Below are positions 42,118 through 50,395 of a stretch of 64,000 bases of DNA, piece by piece. How positions within the stretch are numbered: the first letter of the stretch is position 1; every line of letters begins with the position of its first letter. Made by a program: the position numbers and the translations under genes. Origin of the DNA: JADJOM01 sp046327715 (GTDB lineage: Bacteria; Gemmatimonadota; Gemmatimonadetes; Gemmatimonadales; GWC2-71-9); contig JAXLXY010000003.1 in assembly GCA_046327715.1 (NCBI GenBank), positions 248,001 to 312,000 on the forward strand, given 5' to 3'. The notes under the pieces are model-generated. The model ran no database searches and was not told where the DNA came from. It saw only the letters and a list, made by a program, of their open reading frames with translations.

Positions 42118-42362
42118 GGGCGCGGCTCGGTGGTGGCAAACCGGAACCGCACCGCGGTGAGCGCCTCGGTGAGCAGCCGGGACTCGTCAGGGTCGAGCCG
42201 CCCGCGGGTCTTCTCCTCGAGCATCCCGAGCGTATCGATCAGCGTCCGGGCCACCTGCCGGGCATCCGGCGCCCCCGGTGTGCCCTCGGGCAGCCGGCCG
42301 TGGATGGCCTGTTCCGCCTGGTGCGCCAGTCCCACGACCAGCGAGGCAAAGTGCTCGTTCAT
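42114..42362 (-). CDS. DUF1844 protein
   Basis: 82 residues. MNEHFASLVVGLAHQAEQAIHG ... ARTLIDTLGMLEEKTRGRLDPDESRLLTEALTAVRFRFA is the DUF1844 pattern (IDTLGMLEEKTRG). All-helical, cytoplasmic, function unknown. Overlaps both alr and deoB by 4 bp. Confidence 0.8.
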   Translation of the reverse strand: MNEHFASLVVGLAHQAEQAIHGRLPEGTPGAPDARQVARTLIDTLGMLEEKTRGRLDPDESRLLTEALTAVRFRFATTEPRP

Positions 42363-43429
42363 GCCGTGCCCTCGTAGCGCCGGGGGATCCGCGGCCCCAG
42401 CGCGGTCAGGAGTTCATAGGAAATGGTACCCGCCAGCGCCGCCTGTTCGTCGAGGGAGACGAGGCCACCGAAAACGGTCGCCACATCGCCCCGGGCCACC
42501 GGGCCTTCCACCGCCACCATGGTGCAGTCCATCGTCACCCGGCCCACGATCCGCACCCGGCGGCCGCCCAGCTCCACCACCCCGGTCCCGCTCAGGCTGC
42601 GGTGCACCCCGTCGGCGTAACCGATGCCGAGCGTGGCAACCTCAGTCTCGACCGGCGCGACCCAGGTGCCGCCGTAGCTCACGCTGTCGCCCGCGGCCAC
42701 GCGGCGGAGCGCCACGACGCGTGCCTCCAGGCGCACGGCCGTGGCCGGGGTGTGCCCGCCCGCGGCACCGCCGTACAGGAAGATGCCGGGCCGGACCAGA
42801 TCGGCGGCGAAGTCGGGCCCGCGGAGGGCCGCGGCGCTGTTGGCGGCGTGGATCAGGTCGGGCCGGGCGGGCAGCAGCGCCAGGACCTCGCGAAAGCGTT
42901 CCCACTGCCGGACCACGCTCGCCGGGGCCTCGTCGGCGGAGTGAAAATGGGTGAAGACGCCTTCGCAGGCCGCGCCCGCGTCGGCCACCGCGGTGCGCCA
43001 GGCCGGCGCCTCGTCCCAGCGGAAGCCCGCGCGCCCCATCCCGGTGTCCACCTCCACGTGGAACGGACGGTCACCCGCTGCCCGCCACGCGGCGAGCCCC
43101 TCGAGGTCACCGATCACCGGGCGGAGGTCGTCCCGGAGGCACGCGTCCACCGCCGCGGGGGCCAGCGGCGTGAACACCACGATCGGGCGAACGATGCCCG
43201 CGCGGCGCAGCTCGACCCCCTCCTCGGGCGTGGCCACGCCGAACCCCCAGGGGGCGACGCGTTCGAGGGCGCGCGCGACCGGCACGGCGCCAAGGCCGTA
43301 CGCGTTCGCCTTGACCATGGGAAGGAGGCGTGCCCCGGCGATGCGGGACACGGTGCGCGCGTTGGATACCACGGCAGCGAGGTCGACCTCGGCCCACGCG
43401 CGGGGGGGATGATCCGCGATTGACGGCAT
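42359..43429 (-). CDS. alr: Alanine racemase
   Basis: 356 residues from ATG 43429. PLP enzyme making D-alanine for peptidoglycan. Lys40 in LLPMVKANAYGLG binds PLP; the second catalytic residue is the tyrosine of ATLGIGYADGV, and the RMTMD-like VGRVTMDCTMV is present. The N-terminal barrel and C-terminal beta domain are both intact. A TTG two codons upstream (43435) is an alternative start. Driven from the symmetric promoter shared with mazG. Confidence 0.93.
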   Translation of the reverse strand: MPSIADHPPRAWAEVDLAAVVSNARTVSRIAGARLLPMVKANAYGLGAVPVARALERVAPWGFGVATPEEGVELRRAGIVRPIVVFTPLAPAAVDACLRDDLRPVIGDLEGLAAWRAAGDRPFHVEVDTGMGRAGFRWDEAPAWRTAVADAGAACEGVFTHFHSADEAPASVVRQWERFREVLALLPARPDLIHAANSAAALRGPDFAADLVRPGIFLYGGAAGGHTPATAVRLEARVVALRRVAAGDSVSYGGTWVAPVETEVATLGIGYADGVHRSLSGTGVVELGGRRVRIVGRVTMDCTMVAVEGPVARGDVATVFGGLVSLDEQAALAGTISYELLTALGPRIPRRYEGTA

Positions 43430-43473
43430 GCGCAAGCGGCGCGTATGATACCGGCCACGGAGGATAAATGCAA
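43420..43473. promoter_or_regulatory. Symmetric divergent promoter between alr (-) and mazG (+)
   Basis: Plus strand: TTGACG (43420-43425), 18-nt spacer, TATGAT (43444-43449). Minus strand: TTGCAT (43473-43468), 17-nt spacer, TATCAT (43450-43445). The two -10 elements share the near-symmetric TATGATA, and each -35 lies in the other gene's start. Only 38 bp separate the ATGs. The plus promoter is close to consensus; the minus -35 is weaker. Confidence 0.6.
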
Positions 43474-44271
43474 GACAGATCAGCGCTTGGACGCGCTCTG
43501 CACATGGTGCGCGACCTGCGCCGCCGCTGCCCCTGGGACCGGGTCCAGACCCGGGAGACCATCCGCCCCTACCTGGTCGAGGAGGTCTTCGAGCTCGATC
43601 ACGCCATCGCCGCAGGGGAGCCGGCCGCGATCCGCGAGGAGGTGGCCGACCTGCTCCTGCACCTGGCCTGGCAGCTGGTGCTGGGCGAGGAGCGCGGCGA
43701 GTTCACCGCCGACGAGGTCGCGGAAGACCTCGAGCGGAAGATGCGCCGACGCCACCCGCACCTGTTCGACCTCGGTCCGCGGGAACGCTGGGAATCCCTC
43801 AAGCGGCGCGAAGGCAAGGACCGGGGCGTGCTCGAGGGGCTGCCTCCCGCCCTCCCCAGCCTCCACCTCGCCTACCGGCTGCAGGAGCGCGCGGCCAGCG
43901 TCGGCTTCGACTGGCCCGACCTCGAGGGGCCGGCCGCCAAGGTGCGCGAGGAACTGGCCGAGACCCTGGAGGCGATCCACGAGGCGTCCGAGGCGGCACC
44001 CGCTCCCCGGCCCGCCGAGAGCGGCGAGCCCGTGTTCCCGCCCGCCACCGCCGCCGTCACCGAGGAGATCGGCGACCTGCTCTTCGCGGTGGTGAACCTG
44101 GCGCGCAAGGCGCGGGTGCAGCCGGCCACGGCGCTCGACGCCGCCAACCGGAAGTTCCGGGAGCGCTTTGAGGGGGTGGAACGGCTGGCCCAGGCCCGGG
44201 GCATCGACGTGACGACCGCCGGGCTGGAGGTACTGGATGGTCTCTGGGACGAAGTGAAGGCGGGGCGCTGA
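43468..44271 (+). CDS. mazG: Nucleoside triphosphate pyrophosphohydrolase MazG
   Basis: 267 residues, two MazG domains. RRRCPWDRVQTRETIRPYLVEEVFELDHAI and EEVADLLLHLAWQLVLGEE (metal-binding EExxD) lie in the first; VTEEIGDLLFAVVNLARKARV in the second. Cleaves NTPs to NMPs plus pyrophosphate, clearing abnormal or excess nucleotides. ATG preceded by GGAGGA 4 nt upstream. A proline/alanine linker (about 171-190) joins the domains. Divergent from alr. Confidence 0.94.
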   Translation: MQDRSALGRALHMVRDLRRRCPWDRVQTRETIRPYLVEEVFELDHAIAAGEPAAIREEVADLLLHLAWQLVLGEERGEFTADEVAEDLERKMRRRHPHLFDLGPRERWESLKRREGKDRGVLEGLPPALPSLHLAYRLQERAASVGFDWPDLEGPAAKVREELAETLEAIHEASEAAPAPRPAESGEPVFPPATAAVTEEIGDLLFAVVNLARKARVQPATALDAANRKFRERFEGVERLAQARGIDVTTAGLEVLDGLWDEVKAGR

Positions 44272-44315
44272 GGCGTTGGCGGCGAGGCGATCCTACCCCG
44301 GACCCGCCGGGCTGG

Positions 44316-45611
44316 CTACGGATACAATCGGTGTATCTGCCGCGGGAAGGCGATCGTCTCCCTGATGTGCGGGAGCCCGCAGATCCAGGCCACCGTACGT
44401 TCCACCCCGAGACCGAACCCGGAGTGCACGAAGGTCCCGTACTTCCGCAGGTCCAGGTACCAGCGGTAGGCCTCGGGGTCGAGGCCCTGCTCCAGGATCC
44501 GGGCCAGCAGGCGATCGTAGCTGTCCTCCCGCTGCGACCCGCCGATGATCTCGCCGTAGCCCTCGGGGGCCAGGCAGTCGTTGTTGAGCACGGTGCGCGG
44601 GTCGTCCGGATTTTCCTTCATGTAGAACGCCTTGACGCCCTTCGGGTAGTTGAAGACGAAGACCGGCCGGTCGTATTGCTGGGCCAGCAGGGTCTCGTCG
44701 TCGCCGCCGAGGTCGCGCCCCCACTCCATGTCGGAGCCCAGGGCGTTCAGCTTCACCACCGCGTCGCTGTAGGAGATCCGCGCGAACGGCGCCTGCACCC
44801 GCTCGAGGGGCGCCGTGTCCCGCTCCAGTTCCTTGAGCTCCTCCTGGCGGCGCTCGAGGGTGCGGCCCACGACATAGCTCACGAAGGCTTCCTGGAGCCG
44901 CATGTTGTCGTTCGAGTCGTGGAAGGCGACCTCGGGCTCCACCATCCAGAACTCGGTGAGGTGCCGGCGGGTCTTGGACTTCTCGGCCCGGAAGGTGGGC
45001 CCGAAACAGTAGACCTTGCCGAGGGCAGCGGCGGCGGCCTCGACGTAGAGCTGGCCAGTCTGGGCCAGGTACGCCTTGCCGAGGTCGAAGTAGTCGGTGC
45101 TGAAGAGCTCACCGGCCTGCTCGCCGATCGAGCCGGTCAGGATGGGGGTATCGACCAGCACGAAGTCGCGTTCGTAGAAGAAGTCGCGGATGGCCTGCAC
45201 CACCTCATTGCGCACCCGTGCGATCGCCACCTGGCGCCGGCTCCGAAGCCAGAGATGCCGGTGCTCGAACAGGAACTGGGTACTGTGCTCCTTCGGCTGG
45301 ATCGGAAAATCCTCGCTGGCCCCGATCAGGACCAGGTCGCTGCCATGCATCTCGTACCCGCCCGGGGCCCGGGCCTCCGCGCGGACCGTGCCGGTGACGG
45401 CGACGGAGGCCTCCTGCGTGAGGCCGCCGAGGCGCTCCCAGGTGGCCGCGGCCACGTCCTTCCTGGAGAAGACGGCCTGCAGGGTGCCGGTGCCGTCGCG
45501 CAGCACCACGAAGGCGATCTTGCCGCTGGAGCGGGTGGTGCTCACCCAGCCCTGCACGGTGACAGAGGCGCCGTCGTGGCGCGCGAGTTCGTTGATGCGG
45601 ACGCTGGTCAT
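44316..45611 (-). CDS. asnS: Asparaginyl-tRNA synthetase
   Basis: 431 residues from ATG 45611 (a TTG two codons earlier is possible). N-terminal OB anticodon-binding domain (VTVQGWVSTTRSSGKIAFVVLRDGTG); class II core with motif 2 FRAEKSKTRRHLTEFWMVEPE and motif 3 GFGLGVERTVAWICG. Directly charging tRNA-Asn. Only 21 bp separate it from the divergent lipoprotein gene, so at least one promoter lies inside coding sequence. No Shine-Dalgarno. Confidence 0.95.
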   Translation of the reverse strand: MTSVRINELARHDGASVTVQGWVSTTRSSGKIAFVVLRDGTGTLQAVFSRKDVAAATWERLGGLTQEASVAVTGTVRAEARAPGGYEMHGSDLVLIGASEDFPIQPKEHSTQFLFEHRHLWLRSRRQVAIARVRNEVVQAIRDFFYERDFVLVDTPILTGSIGEQAGELFSTDYFDLGKAYLAQTGQLYVEAAAAALGKVYCFGPTFRAEKSKTRRHLTEFWMVEPEVAFHDSNDNMRLQEAFVSYVVGRTLERRQEELKELERDTAPLERVQAPFARISYSDAVVKLNALGSDMEWGRDLGGDDETLLAQQYDRPVFVFNYPKGVKAFYMKENPDDPRTVLNNDCLAPEGYGEIIGGSQREDSYDRLLARILEQGLDPEAYRWYLDLRKYGTFVHSGFGLGVERTVAWICGLPHIRETIAFPRQIHRLYP

Positions 45612-45632
45612 GGGCAATCGGGGCGAAGGCCT

Positions 45633-46739
45633 TTGCGCCGGTGGCGCGGGGCGTGGAGTCTAGCCGCCGGCCTCCTCATGGTCAACGCGGGCTGCACCGG
45701 CTACCGCCCGGTGCCCGAGTTCGACCCCGGGGATCTGCCCCGCCCCGCGGCACTGGCCGGGACCCCGCTCACCCGGCTCTGGCGCGTCCGCCCGTTGCGT
45801 GGCCCCACCGCCCCGGTGGCCCGGGACAGCCAGAACCTCTACCTCGGTGGCGCCGACCGCCGGGTGATCGCGGTGGACCTCGAATCCGGGAAGACCCGCT
45901 GGGCCCACCGGGTGTCGGGCCCGCTCCTCGGCGGTGTGCAGGTGTCTGACGGCGTGGTGTACGCCGCGACCAGCCGCCCCGAGGGCAAGGTGCACGCCTT
46001 CCAGGCCGTGAGCGGGAGCGAGCTCTGGTCCACCGGGACCGGCTACGTCGAGGCGCCGCTCGCGGTACTGCCCGACCGCATCATCGTGCTCACCCGCCGG
46101 ATGCAGGTGCTCGCCCTGAACCGGGCCACCGGCAAGGTGCTGTGGCGACGCCGGCTCCCGGCGCAGCGGATCGGCCCGCAACACCTGGCCAATGGGCTGC
46201 TCCTGGTGACGAGCTACGACAGCCTCTACCTGGTGCGACCGACGGACGGCACCATCCAGCGGCGGCGCCGGGCCCCCGGAGCGCTCACCGCCCCGTGGGT
46301 GCCGCTCGGTACCCGCCTGGTCGGGGCAACCGGCGACTCCCTCCTGGTGGCGCTCGACCCCGACTCCCTGACCGTCGACTGGAGCGTCCGTCTCGACGCG
46401 CCGGCGCTGGCGAGCCCCGTGGTGCGTCAGGACACCGTCTACGCCGTGACCCGCACCGGCTCCATCTACCGCGTGCCTCCCGGCGGGGGTCCCGCGGCCG
46501 AGCGGTTGCGTGAGGAACCCTGGGCGGTGACGGGCGCGCCACTCCTCTTCGGAGACTGGCTCCTGGTGGGTGGCTCGGAGGGATCGCTGCGGGCCTTTGC
46601 CCTTGGTGACGGCGCGACCGCCTGGAGCACCCCGCTCGGCCGGCCCCTCGAGCTCGCGCCGCTGCTGCTCGGCGCGGACGAGATTCTGGCGGTCGGTGGC
46701 CAGGGCGACCTGCATCGCATTCGCCGGGAGGCCCCATGA
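45633..46739 (+). CDS. PQQ-type beta-propeller lipoprotein (BamB-like)
   Basis: 368 residues from TTG 45633, giving signal MRRWRGAWSLAAGLLMVNAGC with a lipid-type cysteine; ATG 45678 would remove the signal. GAAGG is 3-4 nt upstream. The body shows PQQ-like blades: IAVDLESGKTRWAHRVSGP, VHAFQAVSGSELWSTGTG, LALNRATGKVLWRRRLP, FALGDGATAWSTPLG. This is the BamB pattern (outer-membrane protein assembly scaffold), though a generic enzyme-free propeller is possible. Its stop overlaps the next start by 4 bp. Confidence 0.75.
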   Translation: MRRWRGAWSLAAGLLMVNAGCTGYRPVPEFDPGDLPRPAALAGTPLTRLWRVRPLRGPTAPVARDSQNLYLGGADRRVIAVDLESGKTRWAHRVSGPLLGGVQVSDGVVYAATSRPEGKVHAFQAVSGSELWSTGTGYVEAPLAVLPDRIIVLTRRMQVLALNRATGKVLWRRRLPAQRIGPQHLANGLLLVTSYDSLYLVRPTDGTIQRRRRAPGALTAPWVPLGTRLVGATGDSLLVALDPDSLTVDWSVRLDAPALASPVVRQDTVYAVTRTGSIYRVPPGGGPAAERLREEPWAVTGAPLLFGDWLLVGGSEGSLRAFALGDGATAWSTPLGRPLELAPLLLGADEILAVGGQGDLHRIRREAP

Positions 46740-47221
46740 TCCGCCGCGGCCTCGTCCTCCTGATGCTGGCCACCGGGCCCCTGCGCCCCCTCAGCGCCCA
46801 GCAACCGGCCGACAGCCTCTTCCAGCCGCATTCCTCCCCGGTGCTCGTGAAGTACGGCAAGTGGGCCGTGCTGGCCGCGGCCGTCGGGATGGGGCTCAAG
46901 GCGGCGAGCGCCCACGACGACGCCGACCGCGCCTTCGCGCGGCTGGACGACTACTGCGCCGGCGACCGGACGCGGTGCGACCAGGGGCCCGGCGGTCGCT
47001 ACCTCGATCCGGTCTCGGAGGGGTACTACCAGGCGGCGCTGAGCGGGGACCGCCGGGCGCGGGGGTGGCTGCTGGGAGGCGAGGTCTCGCTGCTCGGTGC
47101 GGCGGGGCTCTTCGTCTGGGAGCTCACGCGGCCCAAGACCCCGCCGCGGAACATCCCGTTCGAGCCCAGCTTCCGGGTGATCGGCCCCCGGACGGAGATG
47201 GGGCTGACCCTGCACTTCTAG
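46736..47221 (+). CDS. Small secreted/membrane protein, family unknown
   Basis: 161 residues. Signal peptide MIRRGLVLLMLATGPLRPLSAQ; two hydrophobic stretches (KWAVLAAAVGMGLKAASA and GWLLGGEVSLLGAAGLFVWEL) flank a region with DDYCAGDRTRCDQGPGGRY, two cysteines probably disulfide-bonded; the tail EMGLTLHF ends in phenylalanine like a barrel strand. Start overlaps the propeller stop by 4 bp. Ends 1 bp from recG. I do not recognise the family. Confidence 0.6.
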   Translation: MIRRGLVLLMLATGPLRPLSAQQPADSLFQPHSSPVLVKYGKWAVLAAAVGMGLKAASAHDDADRAFARLDDYCAGDRTRCDQGPGGRYLDPVSEGYYQAALSGDRRARGWLLGGEVSLLGAAGLFVWELTRPKTPPRNIPFEPSFRVIGPRTEMGLTLHF

Positions 47222-47222
47222 G

Positions 47223-49292
47223 TCACCCGGTGCGGAACAGCTCCACCGCGCGCGGGTAGCGCTGCAGCGCTCGCTCCCGGAGCCCCTGGTGCCGGGGCTG
47301 GGCCAGCATCGGGTCGGCGGCGAGCACCGCACGCGCGGCGTCGCGCGCCGCCTGCAGCAGGTCGCCATCGTCGGGGAGCCGGGCCAGGCGCAGCTCGAAC
47401 TCGCCCGCCTGCCGCTCCCCGATGAGGTCGCCCATCTTCCGCTCCTCGAGGTCCAGCTCGGCGATCTTGAACCCGTCGGTGGTCCGCGCGAACGCCTCGA
47501 GCCGCGGTGGCACCGACTCCCCGGCCATCAGGATGCAGTAGCTCACCGCGCTGCCCCGTCCGATGCGCCCGCGCAGCTGGTGCAGCTGGGCCAGGCCGAA
47601 GCGTTCGGGATGCTCGATCAGCATCACCGTGGCATTGGGCACGTCGATCCCCACCTCGATGACCGTGGTGGCCACCAGCACGTCGATCCGGCCGGCCCGG
47701 AACTCCCGCATCCGCTCGTCGCGTTCAGGCGCCTTGAGCCGGCCATGCACCAGCCCCACGGTGAGGTCGGGCCACGTGGCCTGCAGTCGCTCGGCCATGG
47801 TCGTGGCGGCCCGTAGGTCCACTTTCTCCGACTCCTCGATCACCGGGAGCACCACGTAGGCCTGCCGGCCCGCGGCGCACTCCGCATGGACAAAGGCGAG
47901 GGCCTTCTCCCGCTGCTCGCCGGTACGCACTCCCGTGCGGATCGCCCCGCGCCCCGGGGGCCGAGCTCGCAGGGTGGAGACGTCGAGGTCGCCGAAGCGG
48001 GTGAGCGCCAGGGAGCGCGGAATCGGCGTGGCGGTGAGCAGCAGGACGTCGGGCGCGTCGCCCTTGCCGATGAGGGTGGCGCGCTGCTCCACCCCGAAGC
48101 GGTGCTGCTCGTCGATCACCACCAGGCCGAGGCGCCGGAAGGCCACCTGGTCCTCGATGAGGGCGTGGGTACCGACGACCAGCCGCACCTCCCCGCTGGC
48201 GAGCTTCTTCCGGCGGGCGGCCTTCTCGGCCGCGGTGAACCGGCCCACCAGCAGCTCCGGGCGGAGGTCGATCGGCGCGAGCAGCGCCGTGAGGGTGGCG
48301 AAGTGCTGCTCCGCCAGCAGCTCGGTGGGCGCCATGAGCGCCGCCTGATGGTCGTTTTCCAGCGCGAGCAGCATCGCGAACAGCGCCACCACCGTCTTGC
48401 CGGTGCCCACGTCCCCCATCAGGAGCCGGTGCATCCGCTCCGGCGCCGTCATGTCGGCGGTGATTTCCCGCAGGGCGCGCTTCTGGTCGGCCGTGAGCGC
48501 CCAGGGCAGCGCCGCCGCGAGCGCGCGGGTGTAGGTGTGGTGCAGCGTGAAGGGCACCCCGCGGCGGCCACGCTTGGCGAGGAGCCGGGCCCGTGCCAGC
48601 ATCAGCTGGAGGTCCAGCAGCTCGTCGAAGGCGAGCCGTCGCCGGCCCGCCTCGGCCTCCTCGACCGTGGCCGGCCGGTGCACCGCGCGCAGCGCCTCGG
48701 GCAGCGGCGGGAGGCCCGCGTCGGCCGGCACCGACTCCGGCAGCGGGTCGCGGGAGAAGGCCACCATCCCCTCGAGGTGCCGGTCGACGAGTCCCCGAAT
48801 CACCTTGTGGCTCAGGCCCTCCGTGGCGCGGTAGACGGGCAGCACCCGGCCCGCGGGCGGGGCATCATCGTCACCCTCCGGTTCCGCCAGGATGACGTAC
48901 TCACGCGGGTTGAGCTGGCGCCCGTGATAGAAGCGTACCGGGCCCGCCACCAGCAGCGTCTGTCCCACCTGGATGGTGCGGTCCAGGAAGCCCTGGCCCG
49001 GCCAGGCGCATTCCAGCATCCCGCTCTCATCGCGCAGCACAGCCGTGAAGACCCGGAGCCCGCTCCGGGTGGGCATCAGCCGCTTGGCGATCACGGTCCC
49101 CACGCAGGCCACGTCGTCGCCCACCCGCGCCCGGGCGAGCGGGGTGACGCTCGAGGCATCGAGGTAGCGGAACGGGATGTGCCACAGGAGGTCCTGCGCG
49201 GTGCGTACGCCAAGCCGGGCAAACGCCTCGGCCCGGCGCTCGCCGATCCCCTTGAGGAACTTGACCGGCGTATCGGGGCGCAGGATGGGCAT
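47223..49292 (-). CDS. recG: ATP-dependent DNA helicase RecG
   Basis: 689 residues. Regresses stalled replication forks. N-terminal wedge domain with an OB fold (FLKGIGERRAEAFARLGVRTAQDLLWHIPFRY); Walker A GDVGTGKTVVALFAM, DEQHRFGVEQRATL as motif II, TATPIPRSLALTRFGDLDVS (motif III), VLPVIEESEKVDLRAA, and the C-terminal TRG-type RDAARAVLAADP. ATG 49292 with no Shine-Dalgarno. Follows ftsY across a 121-bp gap containing the GTACT repeats. Confidence 0.95.
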   Translation of the reverse strand: MPILRPDTPVKFLKGIGERRAEAFARLGVRTAQDLLWHIPFRYLDASSVTPLARARVGDDVACVGTVIAKRLMPTRSGLRVFTAVLRDESGMLECAWPGQGFLDRTIQVGQTLLVAGPVRFYHGRQLNPREYVILAEPEGDDDAPPAGRVLPVYRATEGLSHKVIRGLVDRHLEGMVAFSRDPLPESVPADAGLPPLPEALRAVHRPATVEEAEAGRRRLAFDELLDLQLMLARARLLAKRGRRGVPFTLHHTYTRALAAALPWALTADQKRALREITADMTAPERMHRLLMGDVGTGKTVVALFAMLLALENDHQAALMAPTELLAEQHFATLTALLAPIDLRPELLVGRFTAAEKAARRKKLASGEVRLVVGTHALIEDQVAFRRLGLVVIDEQHRFGVEQRATLIGKGDAPDVLLLTATPIPRSLALTRFGDLDVSTLRARPPGRGAIRTGVRTGEQREKALAFVHAECAAGRQAYVVLPVIEESEKVDLRAATTMAERLQATWPDLTVGLVHGRLKAPERDERMREFRAGRIDVLVATTVIEVGIDVPNATVMLIEHPERFGLAQLHQLRGRIGRGSAVSYCILMAGESVPPRLEAFARTTDGFKIAELDLEERKMGDLIGERQAGEFELRLARLPDDGDLLQAARDAARAVLAADPMLAQPRHQGLRERALQRYPRAVELFRTG

Positions 49293-49344
49293 GGGAGAGG
49301 TACCGAAGGCCGAGAACTGACGACGGAGTCTGCTGAGCCAGGCG

Positions 49345-49387
49345 CGGTACTTCGTACTCGGTACTCGGTACTTTCGTACTCCGTACC
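49345..49387. repeat. Iterated GTACT-type tandem repeat between recG and ftsY
   Basis: Units in order: CGGTACTT, CGTACT, CGGTACT, CGGTACTTT, CGTACT, CCGTACC. Six GTAC palindromes within 40 bp (starting at 49347, 49354, 49361, 49368, 49376, 49383). Noncoding; spacing mostly 7 bp. The rest of the 49293-49413 gap shows nothing else. Confidence 0.8.
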
Positions 49388-49413
49388 CGCCACCCCGCCC
49401 TTCCCACTTGCCC

Positions 49414-50352
49414 CTACGCCGCCGGCCCGTCCTCCAGCAGCCGGGCGGCATACGCTTCCGCATCGAACGGCCGCAGGTCATCCACCGTCTCGCCGAGCCC
49501 GAGGAACCGGATGGGCATGCCGAGCTCCTTGCGCAGCGCCACGATGGCACCCCCGCGGGCGCTGCCGTCGAGCTTGGTCACGATGATCCCGGTGGGCTGC
49601 ACCGCCTGCGCGAAGAGCTTGCCCTGCTGGATGGCGTTCTGCCCCACGGTGCCGTCGAGCACCAGCAGCGTCTCGTGCGGCGCGCCGGGCCGTTTCCGCG
49701 CGATGACCCGGGTGACCTTCCGCAGCTCCTCCATCAGCCCGTCCTGGGTGTGGAGCCGGCCCGCGGTGTCCACCAGTACCGTGTCGGCGCCCCGCTTCTC
49801 CGCGGCCTCGATCGCGTCGAACGCCACCGCGGCGGGATCGCCGCCGGGCGCGCCGGCCACGCAGGGGAGCCTCAGCCGCTCCGCCCAGGTCTGCAGCTGC
49901 TGGATGGCCCCCGCGCGGTAGGTGTCGGCCGCGGCCAGGAGCACCGTGCGGCCCTGGCCCGCAAGCCGGTGCGCCACCTTGGCCACGCTGGTGGTCTTCC
50001 CGACCCCGTTCACCCCCACGAACACCAGCACCGTCACGCCGTCGGTGGCGCGGGCCACCACCCCTGGATCGCTGCCGGGCACCAGCAGGATCTCGGTCAG
50101 GCGCCGCGTCACGGCCTGCTTGAGGTCCTGCTCGGTCTTCAGGCGACCCCGGCGTACCTCGTCCTCGACCGTCTGCACCAGGTCGACGGTGGCCTGCACC
50201 CCGAAGTCGGCCTCGATGAGCGTCCGTTCGAGCGCCTCGAGGTCGGCGGCGTTCATGCCGCGCACCAGCGCCCCGACGTCCGTCAGGGCGATGCGCTTGA
50301 CGCGCTGCCACAGCGAGAGCCGCTGGCCCTCTCCGATGCGTCCGCTGGTCAT
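49414..50352 (-). CDS. ftsY: Signal recognition particle receptor FtsY
   Basis: 312 residues, an NG-domain-only form lacking the long acidic A domain of E. coli. G1 GVNGVGKTTSVAKVA, DTYRAGAIQQL, DTAGRLHTQDG, TKLDGSARGGAI and GLGETVDDLRPFDAE are all SRP-GTPase signatures. Docks the SRP-ribosome complex at the membrane. A TAGATT hexamer ends 8 nt before the ATG and there is no Shine-Dalgarno. Confidence 0.95.
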   Translation of the reverse strand: MTSGRIGEGQRLSLWQRVKRIALTDVGALVRGMNAADLEALERTLIEADFGVQATVDLVQTVEDEVRRGRLKTEQDLKQAVTRRLTEILLVPGSDPGVVARATDGVTVLVFVGVNGVGKTTSVAKVAHRLAGQGRTVLLAAADTYRAGAIQQLQTWAERLRLPCVAGAPGGDPAAVAFDAIEAAEKRGADTVLVDTAGRLHTQDGLMEELRKVTRVIARKRPGAPHETLLVLDGTVGQNAIQQGKLFAQAVQPTGIIVTKLDGSARGGAIVALRKELGMPIRFLGLGETVDDLRPFDAEAYAARLLEDGPAA

Positions 50353-50360
50353 GGGCGGGG

Positions 50361-50366
50361 AATCTA
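50361..50366 (-). promoter_or_regulatory. Candidate -10 hexamer TAGATT before ftsY
   Basis: TAGATT on the minus strand ends 8 nt before the ftsY ATG, with no Shine-Dalgarno in between: the same arrangement as ribD and miaB. No convincing -35. Confidence 0.35.
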
Positions 50367-50395
50367 CATGAATAGGGCGCGCGGGCCGAGGCAGC

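Noticed and set aside
44297..44311. Terminator between converging mazG and asnS
   Set aside because: Only a 5-bp CCCGG/CCGGG stem and no U-tract; too weak to call.
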